A stretch of DNA of 28,785 nucleotides. Source: CAYLZO01 sp964387775. Lineage in GTDB: Bacteria > Chloroflexota > Anaerolineae > JAAYZQ01. A program made the position numbers and the translations under genes. The first letter of the stretch is position 1. Every line of letters starts with the position of its first letter. The notes under the pieces were generated by a model, which had not been told where the DNA came from, searched no databases, and was given only the letters and a program-made list of their open reading frames with translations. This document shows positions 16,433 to 24,822 of the stretch, in pieces. Location of the stretch: positions 1-28,785 of the forward strand of contig CAYLZO010000037.1 of the NCBI GenBank assembly GCA_964387775.1, in the 5' to 3' direction.

Positions 16433-17410
16433 CTATGCCCCTGGGGATGCGGCGAGAAAAGAACGCACCAGCGCCAGCGCCGGCCCGCAGGGGTCGAGAT
16501 CGGCGCCGGTGTCGAACCAGTGGATGCGCTCGTCATCCCGACCGAACCAGTTGGCCTGGTGGCGCACAAAGCGGCGGGTGGCCCGCTGGATCTCGCGGAC
16601 CACATCCTCCAGCGAAGCCGCACCGTCGCCGGTGAGGCGCGGCTCGAACTGGCCGTAGCCCACGCCCGACATGGCCGGCAGGTCGAACCCATAGCCGGCC
16701 TCGACCAGGCCGCGCACCTCGTCCTCCAGCCCGGCTTCCACCATGCGCTCCACGCGGCGGTCGATGCGCTCGTAAAGCTCGGAGCGGGGCATCCTCAGGC
16801 TGATGATGAGGATGCGATAAGGCGGCGGCACCTTGCCCTGTTGCTCCGAGATGGGCCGGCCGGTCACCAGGCAGACCTCCAGAGCGCGGACCACGCGGCG
16901 CACGTTGCGGTAGTCGATGCGCTCGGCGGCCACGGGGTCGAGGGCCTGGAGCCGGGCGTGGAGGGCCTCGGCGCCCTCCTCCTCGGCCTGTTGATACAGC
17001 TCGGCGCGCAGCTCCTCGTGGGGTGGCACGCGGGGGATGCGCCAGCCCTCGACCACGGCCGTGACGTACTGCCCCGTGCCCCCCACCAGGAAGGGCACCT
17101 TGCCCCGGGCCAGGACGTCGTCGATGGCCGCGTAGGCCATCTCCTGGAACTCGGCCAGGCTGGGGGGCTCGTCGGGCTCCACCACGTCGAGCAGGTGGTG
17201 GCGGGCGCGGGCCTGCTCCCGGGGCGTGGCCTTGGCCGTGCCCACGTCCATGCCCCGGTAGACCTGCCGCGAGTCGGCCGAGACGATCTCACCGCCGACG
17301 GCCTCGGCCAGACGCACGGCCAGCGCCGTCTTGCCCACGGCCGTCGGCCCGACGATGACGATCAGGGGCGGAAGCAGGCTTCTGCCTTCAGCCGGTGACG
17401 GCGTTTTCAT
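16433..17410 (-). CDS. miaA: tRNA dimethylallyltransferase
   Basis: A 325-aa enzyme that adds a dimethylallyl group to A37 of tRNAs reading codons that begin with U. The P-loop is VGPTAVGKT (residues 20-28), the catalytic DSRQVYRGMDVGTAK block begins at Asp46, and FLVGGTGQYVTAV, RVVRALEV and the MSGVGYGQ segment follow. FVRHQANWFGRD near the C-terminus is the family QxxWF motif. Family members commonly have YxxAL and TRQYAKRQ at these places; here RATRRFVRHQ is present. The ATG at 17410 lies inside the 3' end of yraN (23-base overlap), so the two are translationally linked. Two hairpin elements follow its stop. Confidence 0.94.
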   Translation of the reverse strand: MKTPSPAEGRSLLPPLIVIVGPTAVGKTALAVRLAEAVGGEIVSADSRQVYRGMDVGTAKATPREQARARHHLLDVVEPDEPPSLAEFQEMAYAAIDDVLARGKVPFLVGGTGQYVTAVVEGWRIPRVPPHEELRAELYQQAEEEGAEALHARLQALDPVAAERIDYRNVRRVVRALEVCLVTGRPISEQQGKVPPPYRILIISLRMPRSELYERIDRRVERMVEAGLEDEVRGLVEAGYGFDLPAMSGVGYGQFEPRLTGDGAASLEDVVREIQRATRRFVRHQANWFGRDDERIHWFDTGADLDPCGPALALVRSFLAASPGA

Positions 17411-17759
17411 AGTGGTCCACCCTCAATAGCCGCCCCCGCCGGTCCATCTCGACGGCGACGACGTCGATGCGCCAGGCGCCGGGCCAATCGCGGGCCTGGA
17501 CGTAGGCCCAGGCCAGCTCGACGAGTTTGGCCTGCTTGGCCGCCGTGATCGATTCCTCCGGCGTGCCCATTCTCCGACCCCGTCGCGCCCGCACTTCGAC
17601 GAAGGCCAGGCAATCGCCGTCGCGGGCCACCAGGTCCAGCTCGCCGTGCTCGCAGCGCCAGTTGCGGGCCACGATCTCGTAGCCCTCGGCGGCCAGGTGC
17701 TGGGCGGCCAATGCCTCGCCCCGTCTCCCCAATCCCTGCCGGTCGTCGCGGCTCGTCAC
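17388..17759 (-). CDS. yraN: YraN / UPF0102 family nuclease-like protein
   Basis: A 123-aa protein of the UPF0102 family, a restriction-endonuclease-like fold often next to housekeeping genes such as rnhB or rsmI. Conserved blocks are LGRRGEALAAQHLAAEGYEI, the acidic active-site-like GELDLVARDGDCLAFVEVR (the usual EVK is EVR here), and AAKQAKL. The start is GTG 17759, with AAGGAG upstream on the minus strand. It is the first gene of a two-gene unit with miaA. Family function is unproven; a DNA-processing role is suggested by the fold. Confidence 0.9.
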   Translation of the reverse strand: MTSRDDRQGLGRRGEALAAQHLAAEGYEIVARNWRCEHGELDLVARDGDCLAFVEVRARRGRRMGTPEESITAAKQAKLVELAWAYVQARDWPGAWRIDVVAVEMDRRGRLLRVDHYENAVTG

Positions 17760-17836
17760 GTGATCTCCTTCCCTCGCACAATCCGGTTTTCCCTTACTCT
17801 ACCACAAAACCCGCCAACGCGCCAGCCAAGACGAAA

Positions 17837-17873
17837 CAGGCCCGGCTCCGCCTCGTCGGCGAAACCGGGCCTG
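17837..17873 (-). terminator. Terminator hairpin of the large secreted-protein gene
   Basis: On the minus strand, CAGGCCCGG and CCGGGCCTG form a 9-bp stem with a smaller GCC/GGC stem inside its loop, followed by TTTCGTC. It starts 55 bases after the stop codon at 17928 and ahead of yraN. Confidence 0.6.
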
Positions 17874-17927
17874 AAACCTGACCGCGCTCACAGATTCATA
17901 CGACGAACTGGTGGGCGTTGGCAGGGG

Positions 17928-20900
17928 TTAGTCGTTCCGTGTCACCAGCGGCAGGTAGACGTTGAACGTCGTGCCGACGTATTCGATAGAGTCACCGGCC
18001 ACGTCGGGTGACTCGTTCATGGCCGCGTCGCGGAACTTGACGTAGACACTGGCCACGTCGCCCATTTGCAGGCCGGCGGCCAGCGTCCAGGGCATCGTCG
18101 GCGCGTAAGGCTGCCAACTGGCCCCCGCAAAGTCCGGGGGGTTGGAGACGAGCACTTCGGCCACGTCTTCCTCTATGCCCGGCTCCTCAAAGAGGAAGCT
18201 CAGGGTGACGTTGCGCGAGGCTGTCTGGGGTGCGCCGTCGTTGATGAGGAGGGCACCGTGGCTGGGCGGGAAGGGGTCGGCCTGGGGCATGGCCATTTGG
18301 GCGTCCGCGACGGCGCTGCGATGGCCGTCGCCGTCCACGGCCATCAGCTTGTAGGCGTAGGAGGTGCCGTTGGTCAAGCCGGTGTCGGTATAGGTGCCGG
18401 TGGGCGCCACGTTATTCTCGACCCAGACGTAGTCCAGGTCGGGAGCCCGCAAGCCGGTGGCCGTCGCCCGGGCCAGCCGCAGCCGGTTGTACTCAGGCGC
18501 CACGTCGAAGGTCAGCACGTTGGAGGCGACGTTGGCCGTGGCATTGGCCCAGCCGATGGCCACGATCTGGTCGTCGGCCGGATCCAGCGGGTCCTGGCCA
18601 AAGAGGTTGACTTCGGAGTAGTCGTTCTCGCCGCCGCCGTCGGTGTCGCTGTTGTGCGGGTCGGTGCCGGCGTTGTACTCGCCCAGGTTATCCAGGGCCT
18701 CCAGGTCGGGGTCCTCGCTGGCGTCGCTCGGGTCAAGCTTGTTCAGGCCGTGGAGGTCCTCCCACACGTCGGGCATCAGGTCGCCATCGGTGTCGGCGCC
18801 CTTTTCGACGGTGAAGGCGAGCTGGCCGTAGCGCGGGCCGATGGTGCCCGGCAGGCCCAGGCTCTGCACGTGGACCCGGTAGCTACCCTGCGTCTGGTCG
18901 CCGGGGTTCAGATCGCTGGTTGGGGTGAACGTGTTGCCGTACAAGCCATCGTTGGCGGCGCCGTCGCCGTGGTTGCCGTCGTCAAAGAGCCGGAGTTGAT
19001 AGACCATCCCCGTCGGCCCGATGATCCGCGCGCCGACCATGCCGCCCAAGATGGGACCGCTGTCAGAGAGGGCCGCCAGGATGGGGAACTGCATCCCCTG
19101 CAAGCGGTCCATCAGCGGCGTGCCCAAAAAGACGTGCAAGGTACGGTGGCTGTTGCCACTGGCACCGGCGATAAAGGGCGTGCCCTGCTGAATCTCCGCG
19201 TTGGGGCCCTGGTAGCTGTTGATGACCAGGGTCCAGGTCCCGGCCACGAGCGCCGGATTGACGACGTGGATCAGGATGTGGGGATAGTCGTATTCACACC
19301 GGACCCCCGCTTCCTCACACGTGATCTCGTACCCGGTCGGGTCGTAGAGGTCGATCCAGTTCTGCGCACCCGTCGGCGCAAAGTCTACGAAAAAGACGGC
19401 CTCGGTGATGTCGTCCGGAATGGGCATGGTGTAGGTCATCGGCTTGCCAGAGGCGACTTCGCCCACCGCCTCAAAGACGCGGGTCCGGCCGGCGACGTCC
19501 CCCTGGATGTACTCGTAGGTGCTGGCCAGCTCGTTGCGCCAGTCGGCGCCCACCTGATCGACGCCCCGGGCCAGGGCGTTGTCGTCGGGCACATAGTAGT
19601 AGGTCCCGCCGCTCAAGTTGGCGATCTCTTGGAGCAGCACCTCGTCGGTCTGAGGCCCCAAAGCGATGGTGTCCACCACGCAGTCAGAGCCGACGACGTC
19701 GGCCTTGACCGAGGGCTCGGTGGGGTGATCCCAGTACCGGGCCTCGTTCTCCATGCCGTCGCTGAGCAGGACCATGGTGCAGGGATGGTCGGCGTCGCCC
19801 AGGGTCTCCAGGCGGTCGAGGGCCAGATAGAGCCCGTCGCCGATGGACGTCCAGCCCTCGGCGACGAGGCCGTCGATGGCGGTCTTGAGATCGCTGCGCA
19901 CCGTGCTGTTCACCGAGGCCAGGTCCTCTTCCAGGTAGGCGTCGTCGTTCGGCTCGTTCAGGTCGCCGTTAAAGCTGACCAGGCCGAGCATGTTGCCGTC
20001 GGCGGTGGCGTCCACGTAGAGGGTCGCGGCGTTCTTGGCTGCGCCGATCTTGTCGTTGGTGGTCATGCTCGCCGAGCGGTCGATGACCAGCATGTCGTCG
20101 TGCACGACGGTGATGTACTTGATGGCCGTGAACTCGGTGTCGCTGGCGGCGGCAAAGGAGGCGCTCAGGTCATAGTCGCCGGCTGTGTCCTGGGTCGGCG
20201 CCTGGACCAGCAGCCAAAACTGGCTCTGCACGTAGGCGCCGAGGATCACGTCGGCCGTCTTGGTGCCAACCATGATGCCAAAGTCCTGGGCGTTCAGGCT
20301 CTCGACCTTGATGTTCTGGGGGCTGTTCACCTCCAGGCGCACCAGGAACTTTTCGGGGTCGAGGATGCTGCCCACGAAAGCGGGATCGACGGTCGTCGGC
20401 ACGACGATGTTGAGGCTCAGGTCCACGCAGCCATAGCCAATGTCCACGTCTACGTCAGAGCCGTTGCCGCCGACGACGGCCACCACCTCGTCATAGCCGT
20501 CGTTAAAGATGGTCTTGCTCCAGTCGGACGAAGTGCTCGACCAGTGCCCGACCAATTCGTCGCTCTTGATGGCCAGCACGTTGTAGGCCGGGCTGCCCGA
20601 GTTGAGGTCAAAGTTAAAGTTGATAGACGTACAGCTCGGCTCGGGGGTGACGCGGTAGTACTGGGCGCCCCAACGGTCGATCATCTCGCTGGTCATGGTC
20701 ATATAGTCGCCGGCACCAATGCTGGTATTCAGGGCCTTGTCCACCGAGCTGTAGGGATTGCCGTCGTCGTCCACGTAGGCGTACTTGTCGTCGGGGACGG
20801 TGGCCAGGTCTTTGGTATAGTTGGCCACGATCCAGTCGCGATAGACGTCGTCAAAGGTGACGGCCGGATAGCCGAGCGCATCGAGGGCATTGTCCACGCT

Positions 20901-21701
20901 GCTGGTGTTGGCCACGCCGGGCGACTCGCCCGCTTCCCAGTAGTGGCGGATGGCATCCACGCCCAGTTCGGGCTCGTCGGTGGCCGAGCCGTACTGCTCG
21001 GTAAAGTACTTCCAAAAGAGGGAGGCGTTGTAGCTGGCCGTGGTTACGTCCCAGTTGGGGCTGCCCAGGTAGCTGTTGCTGCGCAGCTGGTACTGGGTGC
21101 CCGAGGCATCGTCGAGGTCGGTAAAGACCTGGTCCTCCATGAACTTGGCCTGGCCCTCGACGGCCCAACTATCCTCGTCGCTCTTGTCGTACTTGTATTG
21201 CACGCGGTGAAAGAGCTCGTGGAGGGGCGTGGCTTTGGTCTGCAACAGGTCGTCGTTGCGCACATAGCCCGAGTCGATCTTCATATAGTTCCAGCTACTG
21301 CTGGTCACGCCCAGGTAACCGATGTCATAGATCCAGACCTCCAGCTCCTCCACGTCGGTGTTCTTGGGCACGCGCAGGTCAAAGTCGGGATCGTTGACGT
21401 AGCGGTCCCAGGTGGCCTCCAGGTTGTCGGCCACGCGCTGGGCCTGGGCTTCGCTGTTGATGTGATGGGGAGAATCGTCGGTGTCGGTGGTATAGTACAC
21501 GATAAAGTGGGTAGTGGTCACACATTCGTCCAGGGTGACGACGCCGGGGCCGCCGCCCTCCGGATCGTGGGGACAGGTGCCGGCCTCGGCCGGCTGCGGG
21601 GCCGCCAAGCCCCAGGGCAGTCCCACGCTGAGCAGGGGGACGAGCAAAAGGATCGCGATCAGCGACCAGAGTTTTCGGCGCTTTGTAAAAGAATCGTACA
21701 C
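17928..21701 (-). CDS. Large secreted protein with HExxH, vWA and calcium-binding-like segments
   Basis: A 1257-aa exported protein. The start is GTG 21701, with GAGGAGG just upstream; a longer in-frame extension to 21818 lacks a signal and an RBS. Residues 6-40 are a signal peptide (KRRK, hydrophobic core, AEA). Residues 155-190 hold a gluzincin-like site: HELFH (161-165) with a second Glu in the downstream AVEGQAKF (Glu182). A von Willebrand factor A domain spans about 533-711, with the metal-site motif DRSAS (541-545) and LLSDG. DDGNHGDGAANDGLYG (906-921) and an Asp-rich DTDGDLMPD...DTDGGGEND region (about 969-1041) look like calcium-binding repeats. A fibronectin-like segment follows, and the tail is NVYLPLVTRND. 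It is likely a cell-surface or extracellular protease or adhesin; proteolysis is not proven. Confidence 0.87.
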   Translation of the reverse strand: MYDSFTKRRKLWSLIAILLLVPLLSVGLPWGLAAPQPAEAGTCPHDPEGGGPGVVTLDECVTTTHFIVYYTTDTDDSPHHINSEAQAQRVADNLEATWDRYVNDPDFDLRVPKNTDVEELEVWIYDIGYLGVTSSSWNYMKIDSGYVRNDDLLQTKATPLHELFHRVQYKYDKSDEDSWAVEGQAKFMEDQVFTDLDDASGTQYQLRSNSYLGSPNWDVTTASYNASLFWKYFTEQYGSATDEPELGVDAIRHYWEAGESPGVANTSSVDNALDALGYPAVTFDDVYRDWIVANYTKDLATVPDDKYAYVDDDGNPYSSVDKALNTSIGAGDYMTMTSEMIDRWGAQYYRVTPEPSCTSINFNFDLNSGSPAYNVLAIKSDELVGHWSSTSSDWSKTIFNDGYDEVVAVVGGNGSDVDVDIGYGCVDLSLNIVVPTTVDPAFVGSILDPEKFLVRLEVNSPQNIKVESLNAQDFGIMVGTKTADVILGAYVQSQFWLLVQAPTQDTAGDYDLSASFAAASDTEFTAIKYITVVHDDMLVIDRSASMTTNDKIGAAKNAATLYVDATADGNMLGLVSFNGDLNEPNDDAYLEEDLASVNSTVRSDLKTAIDGLVAEGWTSIGDGLYLALDRLETLGDADHPCTMVLLSDGMENEARYWDHPTEPSVKADVVGSDCVVDTIALGPQTDEVLLQEIANLSGGTYYYVPDDNALARGVDQVGADWRNELASTYEYIQGDVAGRTRVFEAVGEVASGKPMTYTMPIPDDITEAVFFVDFAPTGAQNWIDLYDPTGYEITCEEAGVRCEYDYPHILIHVVNPALVAGTWTLVINSYQGPNAEIQQGTPFIAGASGNSHRTLHVFLGTPLMDRLQGMQFPILAALSDSGPILGGMVGARIIGPTGMVYQLRLFDDGNHGDGAANDGLYGNTFTPTSDLNPGDQTQGSYRVHVQSLGLPGTIGPRYGQLAFTVEKGADTDGDLMPDVWEDLHGLNKLDPSDASEDPDLEALDNLGEYNAGTDPHNSDTDGGGENDYSEVNLFGQDPLDPADDQIVAIGWANATANVASNVLTFDVAPEYNRLRLARATATGLRAPDLDYVWVENNVAPTGTYTDTGLTNGTSYAYKLMAVDGDGHRSAVADAQMAMPQADPFPPSHGALLINDGAPQTASRNVTLSFLFEEPGIEEDVAEVLVSNPPDFAGASWQPYAPTMPWTLAAGLQMGDVASVYVKFRDAAMNESPDVAGDSIEYVGTTFNVYLPLVTRND

Positions 21702-21830
21702 GTTAACCTCCTCATTTGTCGAGTTCTCGTGTCTTGGACGATACGCGGAAGGTTGCCGGCTGCGGGTTGAACCAAAGGACCCATCGTACGTGCCTCGTTT
21801 CGAACACCCGCCTGCCACTCCGCTATGGAA

Positions 21831-21868
21831 AGGCTCTCGGCGGAATCCGCCAGAGCCTCGACCTTTTT
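21831..21868 (+). other. Hairpin in the upstream region of the secreted-protein gene
   Basis: AGGCTCT/AGAGCCT and GGCGG/CCGCC pair with one bulged base and a 3-base loop (21831-21858). A TTTTT run lies at 21864-21868 on the plus strand. On the plus strand it could be a weak terminator. On the minus strand it would sit about 130 bases before the GTG, in the mRNA leader. Confidence 0.45.
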
Positions 21869-21933
21869 CGGATCGTTCTATGCGTGTGTTATTTAATCTG
21901 TTGATGATTACCTCCCTACCTTTTAACGTGCTT

Positions 21934-22060
21934 CTAGCAGCTTGTCGGGGAGGTCGTTTGTAGTGCGCGCTTCAGCGCGTTTCTGCGGCGCTTGCCAGAG
22001 GCACGCCTGCGGCGAAGCACCTACTACGAACGCTAGAAGCTCTCTCCGACAGCCTGCTAG
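21934..22060 (+). mobile_element. MITE-like element, copy 2
   Basis: A 127-bp copy in the opposite orientation to copy 1. Ends: CTAGCAGCTTGTCGGGGAG and, inverted, CTAGCAGGCTGTCGGAGAG. Shared internal segments are GTGCGCGCTTCAGCGCGTTT and CTACTACGAAC. It lies between the secreted-protein gene and the small helical protein gene, just after the latter's stop codon. Confidence 0.82.
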
Positions 22061-22072
22061 TGTTCTCAACGC

Positions 22073-22666
22073 TCAGTTACCAAGTTGCTGGAGAGCTTCG
22101 CCCCCCTGTCGCAAGTGGATCCCCAGCGTCTCCAGCCCCTGGCCGGTGTTGTCCAGTGCCGTAGCGAATTGGTTGAGGCGATTGACCGAGGTCTGCAACT
22201 CGTCGCCCACGTCCCGCAGGCGGTCGGCCCCGGCGTTCAGGGAATTCTTGACGCTGCCAAAGAGGCTCGATTCCCCAAAGTCCAGATCCTTGAGGACCTC
22301 TACCTCGACCGGAGGTGTGCCAGGGATGAGGGATGGCATGAAGGTCAGCGTGGTGAACTCGGGGGTCACGGTGGGCACCTTGACGTTGCCGATCCGGGTG
22401 GCCGCCGTCTCGATCTGGGAGGCCGCATCGTTGATCTGCGTCCTGGAGTTGGCCAGGGCGGCGGCCGTGTCGAGGACCAACTGGCGGGCGTTCAGCGATG
22501 TGCCCCCGCCGCCCTTGACAAAGCGCCCGGCGGCCTCGGCGCCCCCGCCGGCGACTTTCATACTCTGGCCGGCGGTGTTCAGCAGCGGCGGCAATACCTC
22601 CAGGAGCTGCACCAGTTGATCGCGATTGTTCCACAGGAGCTTGAGCAAGTTGATAAAGGTAAGCAT
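22073..22666 (-). CDS. Predicted helical protein of unknown function
   Basis: A 197-aa protein I do not recognise. It begins MLTFINLLKLLWNNRDQLVQ and is predicted mostly alpha-helical, with coiled-coil-like amphipathic stretches. These cover about 60-95 (ARQLVLDTAAALANSRTQIN) and 135-190 (LNAGADRLRDVGDEL, then SVNRLNQFATALDN). A Gly-rich stretch GGGGT sits near 53, and a Pro-rich segment (VPTVTPEF, IPGTPP) around 95-120 separates the halves. There is no signal peptide or clear membrane span. Its own near-consensus promoter lies at 22858-22886, leaving a leader of about 185 bases with a stem-loop. It may be a structural or apolipoprotein-like protein, but that is only shape resemblance. Confidence 0.75.
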   Translation of the reverse strand: MLTFINLLKLLWNNRDQLVQLLEVLPPLLNTAGQSMKVAGGGAEAAGRFVKGGGGTSLNARQLVLDTAAALANSRTQINDAASQIETAATRIGNVKVPTVTPEFTTLTFMPSLIPGTPPVEVEVLKDLDFGESSLFGSVKNSLNAGADRLRDVGDELQTSVNRLNQFATALDNTGQGLETLGIHLRQGGEALQQLGN

Positions 22667-22724
22667 GTGTTCCCTCGCTTCGTTGAAATGACTGAATTAG
22701 GGTCGGCTTCAAAGATGACGGCGA

Positions 22725-22763
22725 GTCCGTCCTGCGGCTCTTCGCCGCAGAAGTTTGACGGAC
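22725..22763 (-). other. Stem-loop in the leader of the helical-protein gene
   Basis: GTCCGTC (22725-22731) pairs with GACGGAC (22757-22763), and CTGCGGC (22732-22738) with GCCGCAG (22744-22750), leaving a one-sided 6-base bulge. It lies between the predicted transcription start near 22851 and the ATG at 22666. A regulatory role is possible but unproven. Confidence 0.5.
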
Positions 22764-22857
22764 AGGACCAGGCCAAAGTCAGGGGCCGGGTAATGACGTG
22801 AGCCGAGATGTTGGATTCTGTTTGAGTGTAGCTACCAGGCAGGGTAGAACGCGTCCC

Positions 22858-22886
22858 ATTGTACCCCAAGACCCCCTATTTGTCAA
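22858..22886 (-). promoter_or_regulatory. Near-consensus sigma70 promoter for the helical-protein gene
   Basis: On the minus strand TTGACA (22886-22881) and TACAAT (22863-22858) are separated by exactly 17 bases. An A/T-rich stretch lies directly upstream (22887-22910), where an UP element would be. Confidence 0.8.
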
Positions 22887-22910
22887 ATTAGAATCATATA
22901 AATAAACTCA

Positions 22911-22939
22911 TTGACAGGGGGCTCAGGACTGCGTAGGAT
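22911..22939 (+). promoter_or_regulatory. Divergent sigma70-like promoter toward the radical SAM locus
   Basis: TTGACA at 22911-22916 and TAGGAT at 22934-22939 have a 17-base spacer. It stands back to back with the minus-strand promoter, the two -35 boxes being 24 bases apart across an A/T-rich core. The predicted start is near 22946. Confidence 0.6.
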
Positions 22940-22945
22940 AGCAGA

Positions 22946-22971
22946 AGGGGCGGTCCCTTCAGGCCGCCCCT
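22946..22971 (+). other. Hairpin at the predicted 5' end of the rightward transcript
   Basis: AGGGGCGG (22946-22953) pairs with CCGCCCCT (22964-22971) around a 10-base loop. It begins at the predicted transcription start. There is no T-tract, so it may be a 5' stabilising structure rather than a terminator. Confidence 0.5.
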
Positions 22972-22982
22972 CCGGTTTGGTC

Positions 22983-23043
22983 CTAGCAGCTTGTCGGAGA
23001 GGTTCGTTTGTAGTGCGCGCTTCAGCGCGTTTCTGCGACGCTC
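22983..23043 (+). mobile_element. MITE-like element, copy 3, truncated
   Basis: The left end CTAGCAGCTTGTCGGAGAG and about 60 bp in all match copies 1 and 2, including GTGCGCGCTTCAGCGCGTTT. Similarity stops near 23043, so the right half and right end are missing. Confidence 0.78.
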
Positions 23044-23347
23044 CCTCGAATCGACACAGTCACGCAAGGCACCAGCCATGTCCCAGGCGTAGAATCCTGC
23101 ATTGCTGCGCCTCGGTTTTGGTTTCCAGTCAGGGGCCTACTCCTTAAGAATGATCTCTTTACTCCCCTACATCCACCTTTGAGGGGATTGGATAAGCGTG
23201 ACTGCAATGCTACAATGAGTTACGGTGTGACGATAGAGGACTGTGCCTGAATTAAGCTGAAAAAAGGTTGTTTATGCTTGTTTCAGCGTTCCCGGGGCGT
23301 ATTTCTTGACACAGTTTCCAGAACAACAAAGCATGGTGAGGTACGTG
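23044..23347 (+). other. Intergenic region before the radical SAM gene, no gene seen
   Basis: About 300 bp of lower-GC sequence. Only very short reading frames (11 codons or fewer) with ATG starts are present; I did not find a convincing precursor-peptide gene here. A 7-bp stem (GCTGAAA 23256-23262 with TTTCAGC 23281-23287) and a lone TTGACA at 23306-23311 with a poor -10 (AAGCAT, 17-base spacing) are the only signals. Confidence 0.5.
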
Positions 23348-24805
23348 ATGGGAAACCAGACCAGTTCATTGCCACAGATTCTCTATACCCAAGCACGGCA
23401 CTTGCATTTGGGGCAGTGCCAGTGTGATTGTGCCTGCGCGCTTGATCTCCCCCCCCGTTCCCATCTACGATCGCCGATGACTCCCTGGGTGGCGGAGGAT
23501 CGGGCGGTTCTTCTTCCACCCCAGAACCAGTGGTTCGCCTATTTCAACCCCGCCGGACCGGTGGGCATTGCTGTCTTGAACAAAGCCGGCCGGGAGATCC
23601 TGGCGGCTTTTGACGAGCCCGCCAGGCCGGAGGATGTCGCTTCCTCGTTCGCCGAGATGCCGCCGGGCTTGGTCCACGAGGCGGTGGATAGTTTGCTCTG
23701 CACCGGGCTCGTCCGCCCTGTCGAGACGGCAGCGCGGCCCTCTCCCTCGCCGACCGTGTTGGCCGCCTGGCTTCACGTCACCGAGGCCTGCAACCTGAAC
23801 TGCGCCTATTGCTACGTGCACAAGCGCCCCCGGGCCATGACATCCGAGCTTGGCCGGCAGGCCGTCGACCGGCTGGCCGAGGCCGCCCGCCGCGAGGGAT
23901 ACGCCACCCTCAAGCTCAAGTACGCCGGCGGCGAGCCGACCCTGAACTTTCCCGTCGTCCAGGCCATCCACCACCACGCGGTGTGCCGCACCAGGGCATC
24001 GGGGCTGGCCCTCGACGAGGTCCTGCTGACCAACGGTGTAGACGTGAGCGACGCTGTGCTCGACTTTCTCGCCGACGGGGGGCTGAAACTCATGGTCTCG
24101 CTGGACGGCGGGCCGGGCAGTCACGGCCGCACGCGCGCCAGGCGAAACGGCACGAGCACCTACGAGGCCGTGACCGACACCGTAGAGCGGGCCATGCGGC
24201 GCGGCCTCCGGCCCGACGTCTCGATTACGCTTACAGCCCTGAACCTGGACGGCATTCCCGACGCGGTCGAATTTGCCCTGGCCCGCGGCCTGCCCTTCAG
24301 CCTCAACTTTTACCGCGAGTGCCAGGTGGGGCCGGGCGCCCTCTCGCCGCTGGCGCCTGACGCGGACCGGTTGGTCGAGGCGGTGCGGCGGGTATTCGAC
24401 GTCGTCCGTGCCTATCCGCACTATCCCGTGCCGCTGGCCGGCATCCTCGACCGCACCCGCCTCGACGTGCCCCACAGCCATCCCTGCGCAGCGGGCCGCG
24501 ATTACGTGACCGTGGACGCCGAGGGGCGCCTGTCGGCCTGCCAGATGCTGCTTGACGAACCCTGGTCGGACCTGGGCTGTGCCGATCCACTGGCGGTCAT
24601 CCGTCGCCGGGGAGAATCGGTCTTTCAGCCCGTTGAGGCCCACGAGGCGTGCCGTGCCTGCCTGTGGCGCGCGGCGTGCAGCGGCGGCTGCCCTCTCATG
24701 CGCCAGACGGCTTTGCACAGCCGGTACTGCCAGGTCTACCAGGCCTTGCTCCCGGAGCTGGTGCTGCTTGAAGCCAACCGCCTGGTTTCAACCCAGGCTT
24801 GCTGA
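23348..24805 (+). CDS. Radical SAM/SPASM enzyme with PqqD-like domain and four-cysteine N-terminal tail
   Basis: A 485-aa predicted peptide-modifying radical SAM enzyme. The radical SAM cluster motif CxxxCxxC is CNLNCAYC (Cys148, 152, 155), followed by YAGGEPTLNF and VSLDGG. The C-terminal region has the SPASM cysteine pattern: Cys380, 398, then CRACLWRAACSGGC (435-448) and Cys461. Residues 52-126 look like a PqqD-type RiPP-recognition element (RAVLLPPQNQWFAYFN...NKAGREILAAFDEPARPEDV). Before it lies a tail LYTQARHLHLG followed by QCQCDCACAL, with Cys at 24, 26, 28 and 30. ATG 23348 has GGTGAGG at 23335-23341; TTG 23306 and ATG 23333 are alternatives, and ATG 23477 would remove the Cys tail. 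No separate precursor gene is evident, so the tail may be a substrate, a cluster site, or a leader mimic. Confidence 0.88.
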   Translation: MGNQTSSLPQILYTQARHLHLGQCQCDCACALDLPPRSHLRSPMTPWVAEDRAVLLPPQNQWFAYFNPAGPVGIAVLNKAGREILAAFDEPARPEDVASSFAEMPPGLVHEAVDSLLCTGLVRPVETAARPSPSPTVLAAWLHVTEACNLNCAYCYVHKRPRAMTSELGRQAVDRLAEAARREGYATLKLKYAGGEPTLNFPVVQAIHHHAVCRTRASGLALDEVLLTNGVDVSDAVLDFLADGGLKLMVSLDGGPGSHGRTRARRNGTSTYEAVTDTVERAMRRGLRPDVSITLTALNLDGIPDAVEFALARGLPFSLNFYRECQVGPGALSPLAPDADRLVEAVRRVFDVVRAYPHYPVPLAGILDRTRLDVPHSHPCAAGRDYVTVDAEGRLSACQMLLDEPWSDLGCADPLAVIRRRGESVFQPVEAHEACRACLWRAACSGGCPLMRQTALHSRYCQVYQALLPELVLLEANRLVSTQAC

Positions 24806-24822
24806 TTTTCTCCCTTCCCTTG

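Noticed and set aside
18066..21770. A 1234-codon open frame on the plus strand opposite the secreted-protein gene
   Set aside because: It mirrors the minus-strand gene in a high-GC region, is rich in Val/Gly/His/Asp with no domains, and the minus strand has an RBS, a signal peptide and recognisable domains.
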